Numbered from the stretch's first letter, positions 23,896-34,802 are shown. The stretch is DNA of 64,000 nucleotides from Klebsiella pneumoniae (GCA_945873095.1 CAMCBU010000008.1:1-64000), one strand, 5' to 3'. Notes: generated by a model not told the origin, from the sequence alone. Numbers and translations are program-made.

Positions 23896-24861
23896 ATGAC
23901 TCACTGGATTCGAGCTCAGGCGAACCGCCACGGACTGCGACTGACAGCGCTCGTCGGTGTCCTGCTCAGCGCCACACCGACCGCCTCGGCAGCCGATGAT
24001 TTCCTCGCGGCGCCCGCAATCCGCAAAGGCAGCGAAGCGCTGCAATGGAGCGCAAAACTCACCTGTGGAACGACTGAATCTGGGGTCACGCGCTACGGCA
24101 TGTGGGAGGGCTACCTCTACAGCCGCGCGCCCGGCGAGAAAGATCGCCAGTTGTTCGCGGTCATCGGTATCAACACCCGTCAGTGCGAACGCCATGTCGA
24201 CCCCGTGCGCGGCGCGGGCTACCGAAGCATCTCGCGCGAGATCATGGTTTATCTCGATCCGACGACGGGCGAGATCATCGACACTTGGAAGAACCCGTGG
24301 ACTGGCGAGACGGTGGAGGTGATCCACGCGGCCAACGACCCGGTGAACATGCGCCAACCCACCTACGAGAAGCTGACCAATGGCGAGCCGTTGGAGCTCA
24401 CCCTCCGGCACTATGGCGACACGCTGGTCGCCTCGCGCGAGGTGCCCCTCTTCTACGAGAACCCGCTGGCCGGCGGCTATCAGGAATACATCGGCGGCAC
24501 CTACCACGCGATGGAGATCTTCAACACGTACTACAAGGCAGCCGATTTCCTTGACGCCCGCAAGATCCGGATATCCGAATCCAAGATCTCTTGGCAGCGA
24601 ATCTCGGGTTGGCTCCCATGGATGAAGATGCGCGATCGTCCCGGAGTCATGATCTTCAATGCCACCGGTTTCTCGACCTTCGATCGCAGCCAGATTTCAC
24701 CAAAGCTATTGAAGGTGCTCGAAACTCGATATCCCGACTATCTTTCGCCACCGCCGCTTGGCGATCCGCGCCCGAACGAGACGACTTGGACCGTCACCAA
24801 GCGCTGGATCGACGAACATCGCCGTCAGGGCAAAACCGACAAAACCTCCGGAGGACACTGA
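23896..24861 (+). CDS. Secreted DUF1838 family protein
   Basis: Protein of 321 residues with a cleavable signal peptide (RLTALVGVLLSATPTASA), thus periplasmic. The body matches the DUF1838 pattern by eye: MVYLDPTTGEIIDTWKNPWTGE followed by VEVIHAANDPVN, YQEYIGGTYHAMEIFN and the late TWTVTKRWIDEH. DUF1838 has no established function; members often sit in catabolic clusters of organisms that degrade aromatic or terpenoid-like compounds. GGGGGAAG precedes the ATG at 23896. It starts an operon with DUF1993 and aldo/keto reductase genes, divergent from a LysR gene. Confidence 0.88.
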   Translation: MTHWIRAQANRHGLRLTALVGVLLSATPTASAADDFLAAPAIRKGSEALQWSAKLTCGTTESGVTRYGMWEGYLYSRAPGEKDRQLFAVIGINTRQCERHVDPVRGAGYRSISREIMVYLDPTTGEIIDTWKNPWTGETVEVIHAANDPVNMRQPTYEKLTNGEPLELTLRHYGDTLVASREVPLFYENPLAGGYQEYIGGTYHAMEIFNTYYKAADFLDARKIRISESKISWQRISGWLPWMKMRDRPGVMIFNATGFSTFDRSQISPKLLKVLETRYPDYLSPPPLGDPRPNETTWTVTKRWIDEHRRQGKTDKTSGGH

Positions 24862-24863
24862 TC

Positions 24864-25370
24864 ATGTCGTTAAGCGTGCATTCGATGACCATCGCGGCTT
24901 TCGTGCCGATGCTCGAGAACCTCGAGAAAATTTTGGGTAAGGCAGCCGCCCATGCCGCCGAGCGCAAGCTCGATGAGGGCGTGTTGGAGGGCTGGCGGCT
25001 CACGCCTGACATGTTCGCGCTGCGTCGCCAAGTGCAACTGACCAGCGACTTCGCCAAAAACGGCGTCGCACGCTTGGCGGGTGTCGAGCCGCCGAAGATG
25101 CCGGATGAAGAACAAACCCTCGCCGAGCTGCAGGGGCGTGTTCGCGCCACCGTGACCTGGCTGCAAAGCATCACACCCTCGCAACTCGAAGGCGCCGAGA
25201 CGCGCCACATCGTAGTGCCGCTGCGCACGCGGACGCTCGAAATGGACGGTTTGCCGTTCATCCAACGCTGGGTCCTGCCCAACTTCTACTTCCACATGAC
25301 GACGACTTACGCGCTGCTTCGACAAGCAGGGGTCGCACTCGGTAAGCAGGACTTCCTCGGCGGAGTTTGA
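24864..25370 (+). CDS. DUF1993 family protein (DinB-like helical fold)
   Basis: Protein of 168 residues beginning [31 protein letters not shown], with [28 protein letters not shown], typical of DUF1993. The family is all-helical, related to the DinB/YfiT four-helix bundles that bind metal through His residues; here the motif [27 protein letters not shown] closes the protein. Function unknown. The ATG at 24864 overlaps the end of the DUF1838 gene region with a GGAGGA ribosome site 8 bases upstream. Frames starting earlier (24591) run inside the previous gene and are rejected. Confidence 0.88.
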   Translation: MSLSVHSMTIAAFVPMLENLEKILGKAAAHAAERKLDEGVLEGWRLTPDMFALRRQVQLTSDFAKNGVARLAGVEPPKMPDEEQTLAELQGRVRATVTWLQSITPSQLEGAETRHIVVPLRTRTLEMDGLPFIQRWVLPNFYFHMTTTYALLRQAGVALGKQDFLGGV

Positions 25371-25375
25371 GTCCA

Positions 25376-26392
<1,017 letters not shown>

Positions 26393-26399
26393 GGCGCGT

Positions 26400-28886
26400 T
26401 TATCGCAACGACGTGGCCGGCGGCTGACGCAAGACGCTGCGTGTGGCGAGCCAGCCGGCAACAGCCACGAGGCCCGCGCCACCCAAGGTACCGATCAACC
26501 AAACCTCGGGGCTAAATTCGTAGGGCACCTGCAACACTTGCCGCGCGATGAAAAATCCGGCGATGGAAGCGCCCGTCGCCGCCAACAAACCTGCCAGCAA
26601 GCCCAACGCGGAGAATTCGGCCAGCAAACCTCGCAGCACGACGCTGCGGCTAGCCCCGAGCGTGCGCAGCATCGCGCTCTCGTAGCGACGTTCGTCGCGC
26701 GTTGCCTGTACGGCGGCCAACAGCACCGTGAGCCCCGCAAACAACGTGAACAGGAATACGCTCTGCACTGCGAGCACCGCCTTGTCGATGACACCCCGTA
26801 CCTGTTCGAGCAGATCGTCGAGATCGAAAACCGATACGCTCGGGAATCGGCGTACGAGTTCTGAAATGACGCGGCCATCGCCCGGCTTGAAGTACGCGCT
26901 CGTCATCCACGTTCCGGCGAGTTCGTCGAGCAGCCCCGGTGGAAACACCACAAAGAAATTCGGCTGGAAACTGTCCCACTTGATCTTGCGAACACTTGCC
27001 ACCTCCGCCTCGATCACCTCACCGGCGATGTCGAAGGTCATCAGGTCACCGACGGAGAGTCCAAGCCCCTGCTGATACTCGTCCGATATCGACACCAACG
27101 CACGGCCGTGATCAGCCTCGCTCCACCAGCGACCGGCCACCACCTGATTGTCCTCACCGAGGGCCGCTTGCCAAGTGATGTTCTGGTCGCGACGGGCGTA
27201 GCCTTCGCCGCGCGGATCGGCGAACTCGATGGTCTCGACGGGCTTACCGTTGAGCTCGGTCAAGCGAGCGCGGATCATCGGCAATTCACGTGAGGTTTCC
27301 GCACCGCGCTGCTTGAGGAAGGCAAAGAAATCCTCACGCTCGGTCGGCGGAATGTTGATAAAGAAAAAGTTCGGCAGATCCGCCGGCAAACTGCGACGCC
27401 AATCCGTCAACAGGTCATTACGGACCACGGCCAGCACCAACAAGACCATGATGCCAAGACCAAAGGCCACGATCTGCACGATGCTCTCGGCACGACGGCG
27501 GCCCAGATTGGCGATGCCGTAGCGCCACGACACACCCACCGCGCCGCGCAAACTACCGGCCAGGTTGACCAACGACCAACCGGCGAGTGCGAGTACGCCT
27601 GTGAACACGGTCAAGCCGATCACGAATCCGAAAAAGAACACCCAGTCACGCACGACCCAATAGATCAAAAATACGATCGCCGCGATCGCCGGACCAAAAG
27701 CCAACCAGACAGCGGGCTTAGGGGGCGCGATATCGCGACGCAAGACACGAATCGCGGGCACCGTCGACAGCTGCAATAGCGGCGGCAAGGCGAAACCCGC
27801 CAACAGCGCAACCGCCGTCGCCAGACCCAAACCGAACGGCAGCCAATCCGCCGGCGGCAGATCGGCGCGCAGCAAGCCTTGCAGGGCGCGCAGCAACCAC
27901 TCTTGGGCGAGGTAACCGATGACCGAGCCGACGGCCGCCGCCACCAAGGCGATCACCAGCAGTTGCACGAGGCTCACGGTCAACGTGAAGGCGCGCGAGG
28001 CACCGAGGGTTTTCAGCAATGCAACCGAGTCTAGATGTCGCTGCACGTAACGGCGTGCCGACATCGCAACGGCAATGGCACACAGCAGCACGGCAACGAG
28101 ACTCGCGAGGCTGAGGAAGCGGCCGGCGCGATCGATGGCGCTCTGGATTTGCGGGCTCGCTTCGCTGACGTCCCGCAACCGCTCGCCACGTTGCTTACGC
28201 TCGGCGAGCCACGGCTTGAAGGCAGCCACCTGCTCTCGCTCGCCGGCGAACAAAGCGGCGTAAGTCGCTCGCGACCCGGGCTGCAGCAAACGTGTAGCCG
28301 GTAGGTCATCGGCATGCATCAACAAGCTCGGCGCAAGCTCGCCAAAACCACCGCCCTGATCGGGTCGCGTGATCAATACTTTGGAGATCCGGAAGGTCGC
28401 GGCACCTACCGACACCGTATCGCCCAACTTGGTATCGAGAGCCGCCAATAGTTTGGAGTCGGGCCAGACCTCGCCACGCGGCGGTCCCGAATCGACGGCG
28501 GTTGGCGCTCCGAAAGGCTCGGTCGCAACACCGACCGTGCCACGCAAAGGATAGGTGTTGCTGACGGCCCGCAGATTCGCCAGCTGAGTCAGATCGTCGC
28601 GGAAAACCACGCTCAGCACCGAGGTTGCATTCGCGGTCTCGAGGCCGCGACGTGCCGCTTCGTCGAGATACGTTGCCGGCAGGGGTTGGGAAGACTCGAG
28701 CCGCAAGTCCGCTGCGAGCACCTCGTTGGCCTGCAAAGCGACTGACTGACCGATGCGATTGACGAGGAATCCCACCCCGGTCAGCGCACCCACGGCGACC
28801 GTCAATGCCAACAACAACACCGCCAGCTCACCCGAGCGCCATTCCCGTGCGAGCAATCTCAAGCCTAACAAGGACGCGCGTGACAT
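26400..28886 (-). CDS. ybbP: FtsX-like ABC transporter permease (YbbP)
   Basis: Large permease of 828 residues with FtsX/DUF214 domains: TM1 near 20-45, a big periplasmic domain, TM segments around 255-480 and a second FtsX domain at the C-terminus (LFAGLTVLLAAVQATRDERRYESAMLRTLGASRSVVLRG). This is the MacB-like class that transmits ATP energy to extra-cytoplasmic substrates rather than pumping across the membrane. It pairs with the ATP-binding gene 4 bases upstream, and the pair sits beside tesA, the same arrangement as E. coli ybbAP-tesA. It may extract lipids or lipoproteins; not proven. Confidence 0.92.
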   Translation of the reverse strand: MSRASLLGLRLLAREWRSGELAVLLLALTVAVGALTGVGFLVNRIGQSVALQANEVLAADLRLESSQPLPATYLDEAARRGLETANATSVLSVVFRDDLTQLANLRAVSNTYPLRGTVGVATEPFGAPTAVDSGPPRGEVWPDSKLLAALDTKLGDTVSVGAATFRISKVLITRPDQGGGFGELAPSLLMHADDLPATRLLQPGSRATYAALFAGEREQVAAFKPWLAERKQRGERLRDVSEASPQIQSAIDRAGRFLSLASLVAVLLCAIAVAMSARRYVQRHLDSVALLKTLGASRAFTLTVSLVQLLVIALVAAAVGSVIGYLAQEWLLRALQGLLRADLPPADWLPFGLGLATAVALLAGFALPPLLQLSTVPAIRVLRRDIAPPKPAVWLAFGPAIAAIVFLIYWVVRDWVFFFGFVIGLTVFTGVLALAGWSLVNLAGSLRGAVGVSWRYGIANLGRRRAESIVQIVAFGLGIMVLLVLAVVRNDLLTDWRRSLPADLPNFFFINIPPTEREDFFAFLKQRGAETSRELPMIRARLTELNGKPVETIEFADPRGEGYARRDQNITWQAALGEDNQVVAGRWWSEADHGRALVSISDEYQQGLGLSVGDLMTFDIAGEVIEAEVASVRKIKWDSFQPNFFVVFPPGLLDELAGTWMTSAYFKPGDGRVISELVRRFPSVSVFDLDDLLEQVRGVIDKAVLAVQSVFLFTLFAGLTVLLAAVQATRDERRYESAMLRTLGASRSVVLRGLLAEFSALGLLAGLLAATGASIAGFFIARQVLQVPYEFSPEVWLIGTLGGAGLVAVAGWLATRSVLRQPPATSLR

Positions 28887-28890
28887 GACT

Positions 28891-29568
28891 TCAACCTGCG
28901 GTGAGTTGCCCCGCCTCCATGATCACGCTGCGCCCACAGCGCGCGGCCAGAGTCCGATCATGGGTGACGAGGACGAGTGTGGTGCCGGAATCGGCATTCA
29001 AAGCAAACAGCAAATCGGCAATCTTGGCGCCCGTCGTGGTGTCGAGATTGCCGGTTGGTTCATCGGCAAAAAGGACGGCCGGTCGCATGACGAAAGCCCG
29101 GGCGATCGCGACGCGCTGCTGCTCCCCGCCCGATAATTGGCGAGGATAGTGCCCGATGCGGGGCCGCAAACCGACGTGATCGAGCGCGAGGGTGGCGGCC
29201 TCCCGTGCGTCGGATCGACCAGCCAGCTCGAGCGGCAGCATGACGTTCTCGAGCGCCGTCAACGCCGGGATCAAATGGAACGACTGAAACACGAAACCGA
29301 CTCGCTCGGCTCGCAAGCGCGCACGCCCGTCTTCGTCGAGCGCCGAGAGATCTTCACCGTCGAGCAACACGCGCCCGCGAGTCGGTAAATCGAGGCCTGC
29401 GAGTAGTGCGAGCAAAGTCGACTTGCCCGCACCCGAGGCGCCGACGACGGCCACCGATTCACCGGAGAGAACCTGCAAGGAAACATCTTGGACGATGGTC
29501 AGCGTCCCTTCTGGGCTGCTAACCTGTTTGCACAATCCCTGTGCCTCGAGGACGATATCTTTGGTCAC
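28891..29568 (-). CDS. ybbA: ABC transporter ATP-binding protein (YbbA)
   Basis: ATPase of 225 residues, LolD/MacB-type. Walker A is VGASGAGKSTLL, the signature is LSGGEQQRVAIARAF and Walker B is VLFADEPTGNLD. The start is GTG 29568 (VTKDIVLEAQGLCKQV) with AAGGAT five bases upstream; a longer frame to 29676 would run over tesA and lacks a ribosome site. It works with the FtsX-like permease encoded next. Its start overlaps the start of tesA head-to-head by 8 bases, so each gene's translation signals lie in the other gene's coding sequence. Confidence 0.93.
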   Translation of the reverse strand: MTKDIVLEAQGLCKQVSSPEGTLTIVQDVSLQVLSGESVAVVGASGAGKSTLLALLAGLDLPTRGRVLLDGEDLSALDEDGRARLRAERVGFVFQSFHLIPALTALENVMLPLELAGRSDAREAATLALDHVGLRPRIGHYPRQLSGGEQQRVAIARAFVMRPAVLFADEPTGNLDTTTGAKIADLLFALNADSGTTLVLVTHDRTLAARCGRSVIMEAGQLTAG

Positions 29569-30196
29569 GAAACGATCCTTGGTTGCTGCTCTGCTGATGT
29601 TCGCGCTGCCGATGATCGCCAGCGCAGCGCCCACGCCCACCGCAGCAGCGAAAATTCTCGTGCTGGGCGACAGCATCAGCGCCGGTTACGGCCTGGCAGC
29701 GAACGAGGGCTGGGTGAGCCTGCTGCAGAACCGACTGAAGTCACAAGGTTACGGGTACCGCGTCGTCAATGCCAGCGTCACCGGCGAAACCACGACCGGC
29801 GGCCTCGCAAGGCTCCCGCGCGCGCTATCTTTGCATCGACCTGCCATCGTCGTCATCGAGTTAGGCGGCAATGACGGGCTGCGCGGACTACCGCTCGATA
29901 CCTCTCGCGCCAATCTTCAAAAAATGATCGATCTATCCCGTGAGGCCGGTGCGGCGGTGCTGCTGCTCGGCATGAAGATTCCGCCCAATTACGGCCCGCG
30001 CTACGCGAGCGAGTTCGAACGCCTCTTCGCCGACCTCGCCGGTCGGAACGAGCTGGCATTCGAGCCTTTCTTTCTGGACAAGATCGCTTTGGTCGAGGGC
30101 ATGATGCAGGAAGATGGGATCCATCCGACCGCCAAGGCGCAGCCGATCATGCTAGAGACACTGTGGCCGCGCCTGACGCGATTGTTACGACGCTGA
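29561..30196 (+). CDS. tesA: TesA-type periplasmic thioesterase/arylesterase/lysophospholipase
   Basis: SGNH hydrolase of 211 residues. A signal peptide (VTKRSLVAALLMFALPMIASA) is followed by the block I motif LVLGDSISAGYGL (Ser nucleophile), block III GGNDGLRG and block V DGIHPTAKAQ with the Asp-His pair. It cleaves acyl thioesters and esters in the periplasm. The TTG at 29561 is chosen because it yields an intact signal peptide and has GAGGACGA upstream; the first ATG, 29597, would cut the signal in half. It is followed 47 bases later by fadD on the same strand, a sensible thioesterase-ligase pairing. Confidence 0.92.
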   Translation: MVTKRSLVAALLMFALPMIASAAPTPTAAAKILVLGDSISAGYGLAANEGWVSLLQNRLKSQGYGYRVVNASVTGETTTGGLARLPRALSLHRPAIVVIELGGNDGLRGLPLDTSRANLQKMIDLSREAGAAVLLLGMKIPPNYGPRYASEFERLFADLAGRNELAFEPFFLDKIALVEGMMQEDGIHPTAKAQPIMLETLWPRLTRLLRR

Positions 30197-30243
30197 AGCG
30201 TCTGCAATTGCCATCGTAAGTGGGCTCCGGCTAGAGTTCTGCC

Positions 30244-31917
30244 ATGTCAAAACCCTGGTTGCAGTCTTATCCGCCCGGCGTCCCAGCCGAAATCGACCCC
30301 ACTCGCTATGCGTCGATCACACAAATGGCGGACGAAAGCTTCAGCAAATTTGCTGAACGCACCGCCTATGTGCAGATGGGGCGTGAGCTGAGCTACGGCG
30401 AACTCGACGCCAAATCGAAAGCCTTCGCAGGCTGGCTGCAGCAAAAAGCCCAGCTGCAACGGGGTGCACGCGTTGCGATCATGCTGCCGAACGTCTTGCA
30501 ATACCCGATCGCCTTGTTCGGCGTGCTGCGCGCAGGCGGCACGGTGGTGAACACGAACCCGCTCTACACGGCGCGCGAGCTCGAGCACCAGCTGAAAGAT
30601 TCCGGCGCAGAAGTGATCGTGATTCTCGAAAACTTTGCGCACGTGCTGCAAGAGGTCATCGCACACACCCAAGTTCGCCAAGTGATCGTCACCAGCGTCG
30701 GTGAACTACTCGGCTTCCCCAAAGGATCGATCGTCGATTTCGTCGTACGCCGGATTCGCAAGGCCGTCCCGGCTTGGTCGCTGCCGGGTGCGCTGCGCTT
30801 CGGTGATGTGCTCGCCGAAGGGATTGTCCTGCCCTACCAGCCGATCGCCTTGAACCACGCCGATCTGGCCTTCCTGCAATACACGGGTGGCACCACAGGC
30901 GTCTCCAAGGGCGCCATGCTCAGCCACGGCAACATGGTCGCAAACGTGTTGCAATCTTCCGCCTGGATCGCCGACACCTTGCCGCCGGGCGAGCATCACA
31001 CGGCCATCACCGCGCTGCCGCTCTATCACATCTTTGCTCTGACGGCGAACTGCATCCTGTTCCTGCGACTGGGTTGGACCAACGTACTGATCACGAATCC
31101 ACGCGATTTCCCGGCATTCGTCAAAGAATTAAAACAGCACAAGTTCACCTACATCTCGGGCGTCAACACGCTGTTCAATGCCCTGCTGCACACGCCGGGG
31201 TTCGAGACGGTCGATTTCAGTCACTTGCGCTGCACTTTGGGCGGCGGCATGGCGGTGCAACGGGCCGTCGCCGAGCATTGGAAGAAAGTAACCGGCTGCA
31301 TCCTCACCCAGGCCTGGGGTTTGACGGAAACCTCACCCGCCGCCTGCATCAATCCGGCCGACGAGGACTTCAACGATTCGATCGGCTTACCGATCTCCTC
31401 GACGGAAGTGGCGATCATGAACGATGCCGGGGAGCCCCTGCCCATCGGTGAGTCCGGCGAGATCTGCGTTCGCGGTCCTCAGGTGATGCAGGGTTACTAC
31501 AACCGCCCGGATGAAACCGCCAAGGTGATGCTCGAGGGTGGTTGGCTGCGCACCGGTGACATCGGTCGCATGGATGCGCGCGGTTACGTCTTCATCGAAG
31601 ATCGTAAGAAGGACATGATCAACGTCTCGGGTTTCAACGTGTACCCGAACGAAGTGGAAAGCATTGCAGTGACCCACCCTGGCGTGCTCGAAGCGGCCGC
31701 CGTCGCCAAAGCCGATGAACGGTCGGGCGAAGTCGTGGCCCTGTTCGTCGTCCGCAAAGACCCGGCGCTGACGGCTGATGCCGTTGTCGAACACTGTCGT
31801 GCAGCTCTGACCGGCTACAAGGTCCCGAAATACGTCTACTTCAAAAGCGATCTTCCGAAGACGAACGTCGGCAAGATCCTGCGCCGCGAGTTGCGCGACG
31901 AAGCGCAGAAACTCTGA
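30244..31917 (+). CDS. fadD: Long-chain acyl-CoA synthetase
   Basis: AMP-forming acyl-CoA ligase of 557 residues that activates fatty acids with ATP and CoA at the inner membrane. The P-loop motif is LQYTGGTTGVSKGAMLSH, the linker/adenylate motif WLRTGDIGRMDARGYVFIEDRKKDMINVSGFNV is complete, and the catalytic Lys lies in the C-terminal KTNVGKILRRELRDE. Size and N-terminus (MSKPWLQSYPPGVPAEID) match FadD. The gene follows tesA and is convergent with dgt, 22 bases apart. Confidence 0.95.
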   Translation: MSKPWLQSYPPGVPAEIDPTRYASITQMADESFSKFAERTAYVQMGRELSYGELDAKSKAFAGWLQQKAQLQRGARVAIMLPNVLQYPIALFGVLRAGGTVVNTNPLYTARELEHQLKDSGAEVIVILENFAHVLQEVIAHTQVRQVIVTSVGELLGFPKGSIVDFVVRRIRKAVPAWSLPGALRFGDVLAEGIVLPYQPIALNHADLAFLQYTGGTTGVSKGAMLSHGNMVANVLQSSAWIADTLPPGEHHTAITALPLYHIFALTANCILFLRLGWTNVLITNPRDFPAFVKELKQHKFTYISGVNTLFNALLHTPGFETVDFSHLRCTLGGGMAVQRAVAEHWKKVTGCILTQAWGLTETSPAACINPADEDFNDSIGLPISSTEVAIMNDAGEPLPIGESGEICVRGPQVMQGYYNRPDETAKVMLEGGWLRTGDIGRMDARGYVFIEDRKKDMINVSGFNVYPNEVESIAVTHPGVLEAAAVAKADERSGEVVALFVVRKDPALTADAVVEHCRAALTGYKVPKYVYFKSDLPKTNVGKILRRELRDEAQKL

Positions 31918-31939
31918 TCGGCGCGCAGACGGGCAAAGA

Positions 31940-33088
31940 TCAAGAGCGCTCGCCGGGACTGAACAAGCGGCGATGTTCGACGATCGCATACCGATCCGTC
32001 ATGCCGGCAACGTAATCGGCGACGACCCGTGCGCGACCCGGCTTGTCGTGCTGTCGTTCTGCGTTGGCTGCGGCTTCGCGATGTTCGTCGGGTAGCAGAT
32101 CGATATCCTGCATGAACACTTCGAACAATTCGCGCAACACCTTGCGCGCCTTGTTGGTCATGCGAAGCACGCGATAGTGGCGGTAGAGATGGGTATTGAG
32201 GAAGCGCTTCAACTCGAGGTGCTCCGCGCGCACTGCATCACTCATGACGATGAGCGGCACCGTCTCTGCACGCACGGCGTCGATCGATTGCGGCGCTGCA
32301 TCGGCGAGGCGGGCGGAGCTCGCGCCAACGACATCGCGCACCACCCGATCGATCATGCGACGGATGGTCTCGTGCACCAACCGTCGGCCGGTCAAACTCG
32401 GATAACGCGCAACGACGTCGGCGTATTCACGGCCAAACAAACTCACCTCACGTAGCGCGTCGATGTCGAGCAAGCCGGCACGCAGACCGTCATCGACATC
32501 GTGATTGTTGTAGGCGATCGCATCGGCGAGGTTGGCGAGCTGTGCCTCGAGCCCCGGTTGGCGACGCTCGATGAAACGCAGCCCGAGTTCACCGAGGTTG
32601 CGCGCATTCTGTGCAGAGCAATGCTTGAGGACGCCTTCGCGAGTCTCGAAGGTGAGATTCAACCCCGGAAAGTCGGCATAGCGTTCTTCCAGCAGATCGA
32701 CGACGCGCAGCGACTGCAGGTTGTGCTCGAATCCACCGTAGTCGCGCATACACTCATTCAGCGCGTCCTGTCCGGCATGGCCGAACGGGGTGTGGCCCAA
32801 GTCGTGCGCGAGACAAATCGCCTCGGTGAGCGTTTCGTGCAGAGCCAAGGCGCGGGCGATCGTACGACCGATCTGCGCCACCTCCATCGAATGTGTGATG
32901 CGGGTGCGGTAGAGATCACCTTCGTGATTGACGAAAACCTGGGTCTTGTAGACGAGCCTTCGAAAAGCGCTCGAGTGGACGATGCGATCGCGATCACGCT
33001 GAAACTCGCCACGCAGATGCGGCGCCGGTTCACTGAATTGGCGACCGCGACTGCGCTCGTCATGTGCCGCGTAGACCGCCAAGGTCAT
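31940..33088 (-). CDS. dgt: Deoxyguanosinetriphosphate triphosphohydrolase-like protein
   Basis: HD-domain dNTPase of 382 residues that hydrolyses dGTP (and often other dNTPs) to the nucleoside and tripolyphosphate. The metal-binding HD signature is spread over RITHSMEVAQIGR, AICLAHDLGHTPFGHAG and the later AIAYNNHDVDDGL. It resembles the shorter dGTPase type common outside enterobacteria. The ATG overlaps the aroB stop by 4 bases, so it is the third gene of aroK-aroB-dgt. Confidence 0.93.
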   Translation of the reverse strand: MTLAVYAAHDERSRGRQFSEPAPHLRGEFQRDRDRIVHSSAFRRLVYKTQVFVNHEGDLYRTRITHSMEVAQIGRTIARALALHETLTEAICLAHDLGHTPFGHAGQDALNECMRDYGGFEHNLQSLRVVDLLEERYADFPGLNLTFETREGVLKHCSAQNARNLGELGLRFIERRQPGLEAQLANLADAIAYNNHDVDDGLRAGLLDIDALREVSLFGREYADVVARYPSLTGRRLVHETIRRMIDRVVRDVVGASSARLADAAPQSIDAVRAETVPLIVMSDAVRAEHLELKRFLNTHLYRHYRVLRMTNKARKVLRELFEVFMQDIDLLPDEHREAAANAERQHDKPGRARVVADYVAGMTDRYAIVEHRRLFSPGERS

Positions 33089-34176
33089 GCGAAGTGCGCC
33101 TCCAACGTGGCAGCCAACGCCGCCGGCGGATAGTCGTGCGTGACGAATGCGCGTCCGATGCCCCGCATCAGAACAAACCGCAGCCGCCCCTCCTTGACCT
33201 TCTTGTCGATGCTCATCGCCGCACGGGCTTGTTCGGCGCCGACCTCCGGTTTCGCATGGGTCGGCAAATGCAGACGCGCGAGTACATCAGCCACGCGATC
33301 GCAATCGGCAGCGGACATCCAGCCGGCATGGCGCGACATGGTCGCAGCCATCATGAGTCCCGCACCGACCGCCTCGCCGTGCAACCAACGCGTGTAACCC
33401 GTCACCGTTTCGATGGCGTGCCCAAAAGTATGACCAAGATTCAGCAAGGCTCGATCACCGCGTTCGTGCTCGTCACGTGCCACGATCTCGGCTTTGATTT
33501 CACAAGAGCGCCGCACGGCACGCGCAATGGCATCCGGCTCCAGTGCGAGCAACTCGGCGGTATGGGCATCGATCCAATCGAAAAACGGTCGATCGCAAAT
33601 CAGGCCGTATTTGACGACTTCGGCCAGACCCGCTGACAACTCACGCTGCGGCAAAGAAGACAAAGTCGTGGTATCGGCAATCACGGCTTGGGGTTGATGG
33701 AAAGCACCGATCAAATTCTTGCCGCCCGGATGATTGACGCCCGTCTTGCCGCCAACCGAAGAGTCGACCTGCGCGAGCAAGGTCGTCGGGATCTGTACGA
33801 AGCCGATGCCGCGTTGATAACAGGCGGCGGCAAAACCGGCCATGTCGCCAATCACACCACCACCTAGTGCGATGATCAGATCGTCGCGTGCAAAGCGATT
33901 GGCGACGAGCACATCGAGGATTCGTGCGACCGTCGTGAGCGTCTTGTTAGCTTCGCCATCCGGCAACACGATCTCGATCAGATCGCGTTCACCGCGCGCC
34001 GCTTTGATGGTTGCCGAGTACAAAGGTGCGACGACGGCATTGGTGATCAGTGCAACCTTGCGAGCCGGCATGACGCGTGCGAGCAAGGCGGTATCGGCAA
34101 GCAGGCCGGCACCGATGTGGATCGGATAGCTGCGCTCACCTAGCGTGACGGTCAAGGTGCTTTGCGTTACGGCCAT
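33085..34176 (-). CDS. aroB: 3-dehydroquinate synthase
   Basis: Second enzyme of the shikimate pathway, 363 residues, converting DAHP to 3-dehydroquinate with NAD and a divalent metal. The NAD/glycine-rich block GGGVIGDMAGFAAACYQRG, the QIPTTLLAQVDSSVGGKTGVN motif and the metal His segment NLGHTFGHAIE are all present. The ATG at 34176 is the canonical start (MAVTQSTLTVTLG). It overlaps the end of aroK minimally in reverse order: the aroK stop is at 34191, 14 bases upstream. Stop overlaps dgt. Confidence 0.96.
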   Translation of the reverse strand: MAVTQSTLTVTLGERSYPIHIGAGLLADTALLARVMPARKVALITNAVVAPLYSATIKAARGERDLIEIVLPDGEANKTLTTVARILDVLVANRFARDDLIIALGGGVIGDMAGFAAACYQRGIGFVQIPTTLLAQVDSSVGGKTGVNHPGGKNLIGAFHQPQAVIADTTTLSSLPQRELSAGLAEVVKYGLICDRPFFDWIDAHTAELLALEPDAIARAVRRSCEIKAEIVARDEHERGDRALLNLGHTFGHAIETVTGYTRWLHGEAVGAGLMMAATMSRHAGWMSAADCDRVADVLARLHLPTHAKPEVGAEQARAAMSIDKKVKEGRLRFVLMRGIGRAFVTHDYPPAALAATLEAHFA

Positions 34177-34190
34177 GGGTGCGGACTCTC

Positions 34191-34739
34191 TCACGCGGGG
34201 AGTATACGGCCCGGCCCTGCACGGTCGTCGAGGGCACGCAGGATTTCATCGACGACCGCCGGAACTCGACGCCCATCGGTTCGAACCGTCAGATGAGCGA
34301 CTCCGGTATAAAGCGGTGCCCGTTGATTCATCAATTCCGACACGCGTGCAGTCATGTCGGCGACACCACTCAACAAGGGTCGATTCTCTCCTCGTCGCAC
34401 GCGTGCCACTTGCTGAGCGACCGAAGTCTCGAGGTAGATCACCGTACCGCGCTCTCGCAGATAGGCCCGGTTCTCCGCCGCGAGCACCGCACCGCCACCG
34501 GTCGATAGCACAACCCCGTTGGTTGCGGTCAATTCGGCGACGATGTCTCGCTCTCGCTGGCGGAACCCGGCTTCGCCTTCGGTGTCGAAGATGCGCGGGA
34601 TATCGACCCCCGTCCGACGTTCGATCTCGGTGTCGGTGTCAACGAAAGGCATGCGGAGCCGTCGAGCGAGGGTTTTGCCCACCGCCGTTTTACCCGACCC
34701 CATCGGTCCCACGAGAAATAAGTTGCTTGATACCGTCAT
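34191..34739 (-). CDS. aroK: Shikimate kinase
   Basis: P-loop kinase of 182 residues phosphorylating shikimate at O3. Walker A is GPMGSGKTAVGKTLA, the shikimate-binding Asp lies in VDTDTEIERRTG, the glycine motif is LSTGGGAVL, and the Arg of the lid region is in VRRGENRPLLSG. It is the first gene of aroK-aroB-dgt, divergent from mrcA across 63 bases. In many Gammaproteobacteria pilMNOPQ lies upstream of aroK and separates it from mrcA; those genes are absent here. Confidence 0.96.
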   Translation of the reverse strand: MTVSSNLFLVGPMGSGKTAVGKTLARRLRMPFVDTDTEIERRTGVDIPRIFDTEGEAGFRQRERDIVAELTATNGVVLSTGGGAVLAAENRAYLRERGTVIYLETSVAQQVARVRRGENRPLLSGVADMTARVSELMNQRAPLYTGVAHLTVRTDGRRVPAVVDEILRALDDRAGPGRILPA

Positions 34740-34802
34740 CCGCCGAATCCTGTCTGCACGGCAAGCCTACCGCACCGGCCAAGCGCGCGACATTCCGGTA
34801 AC

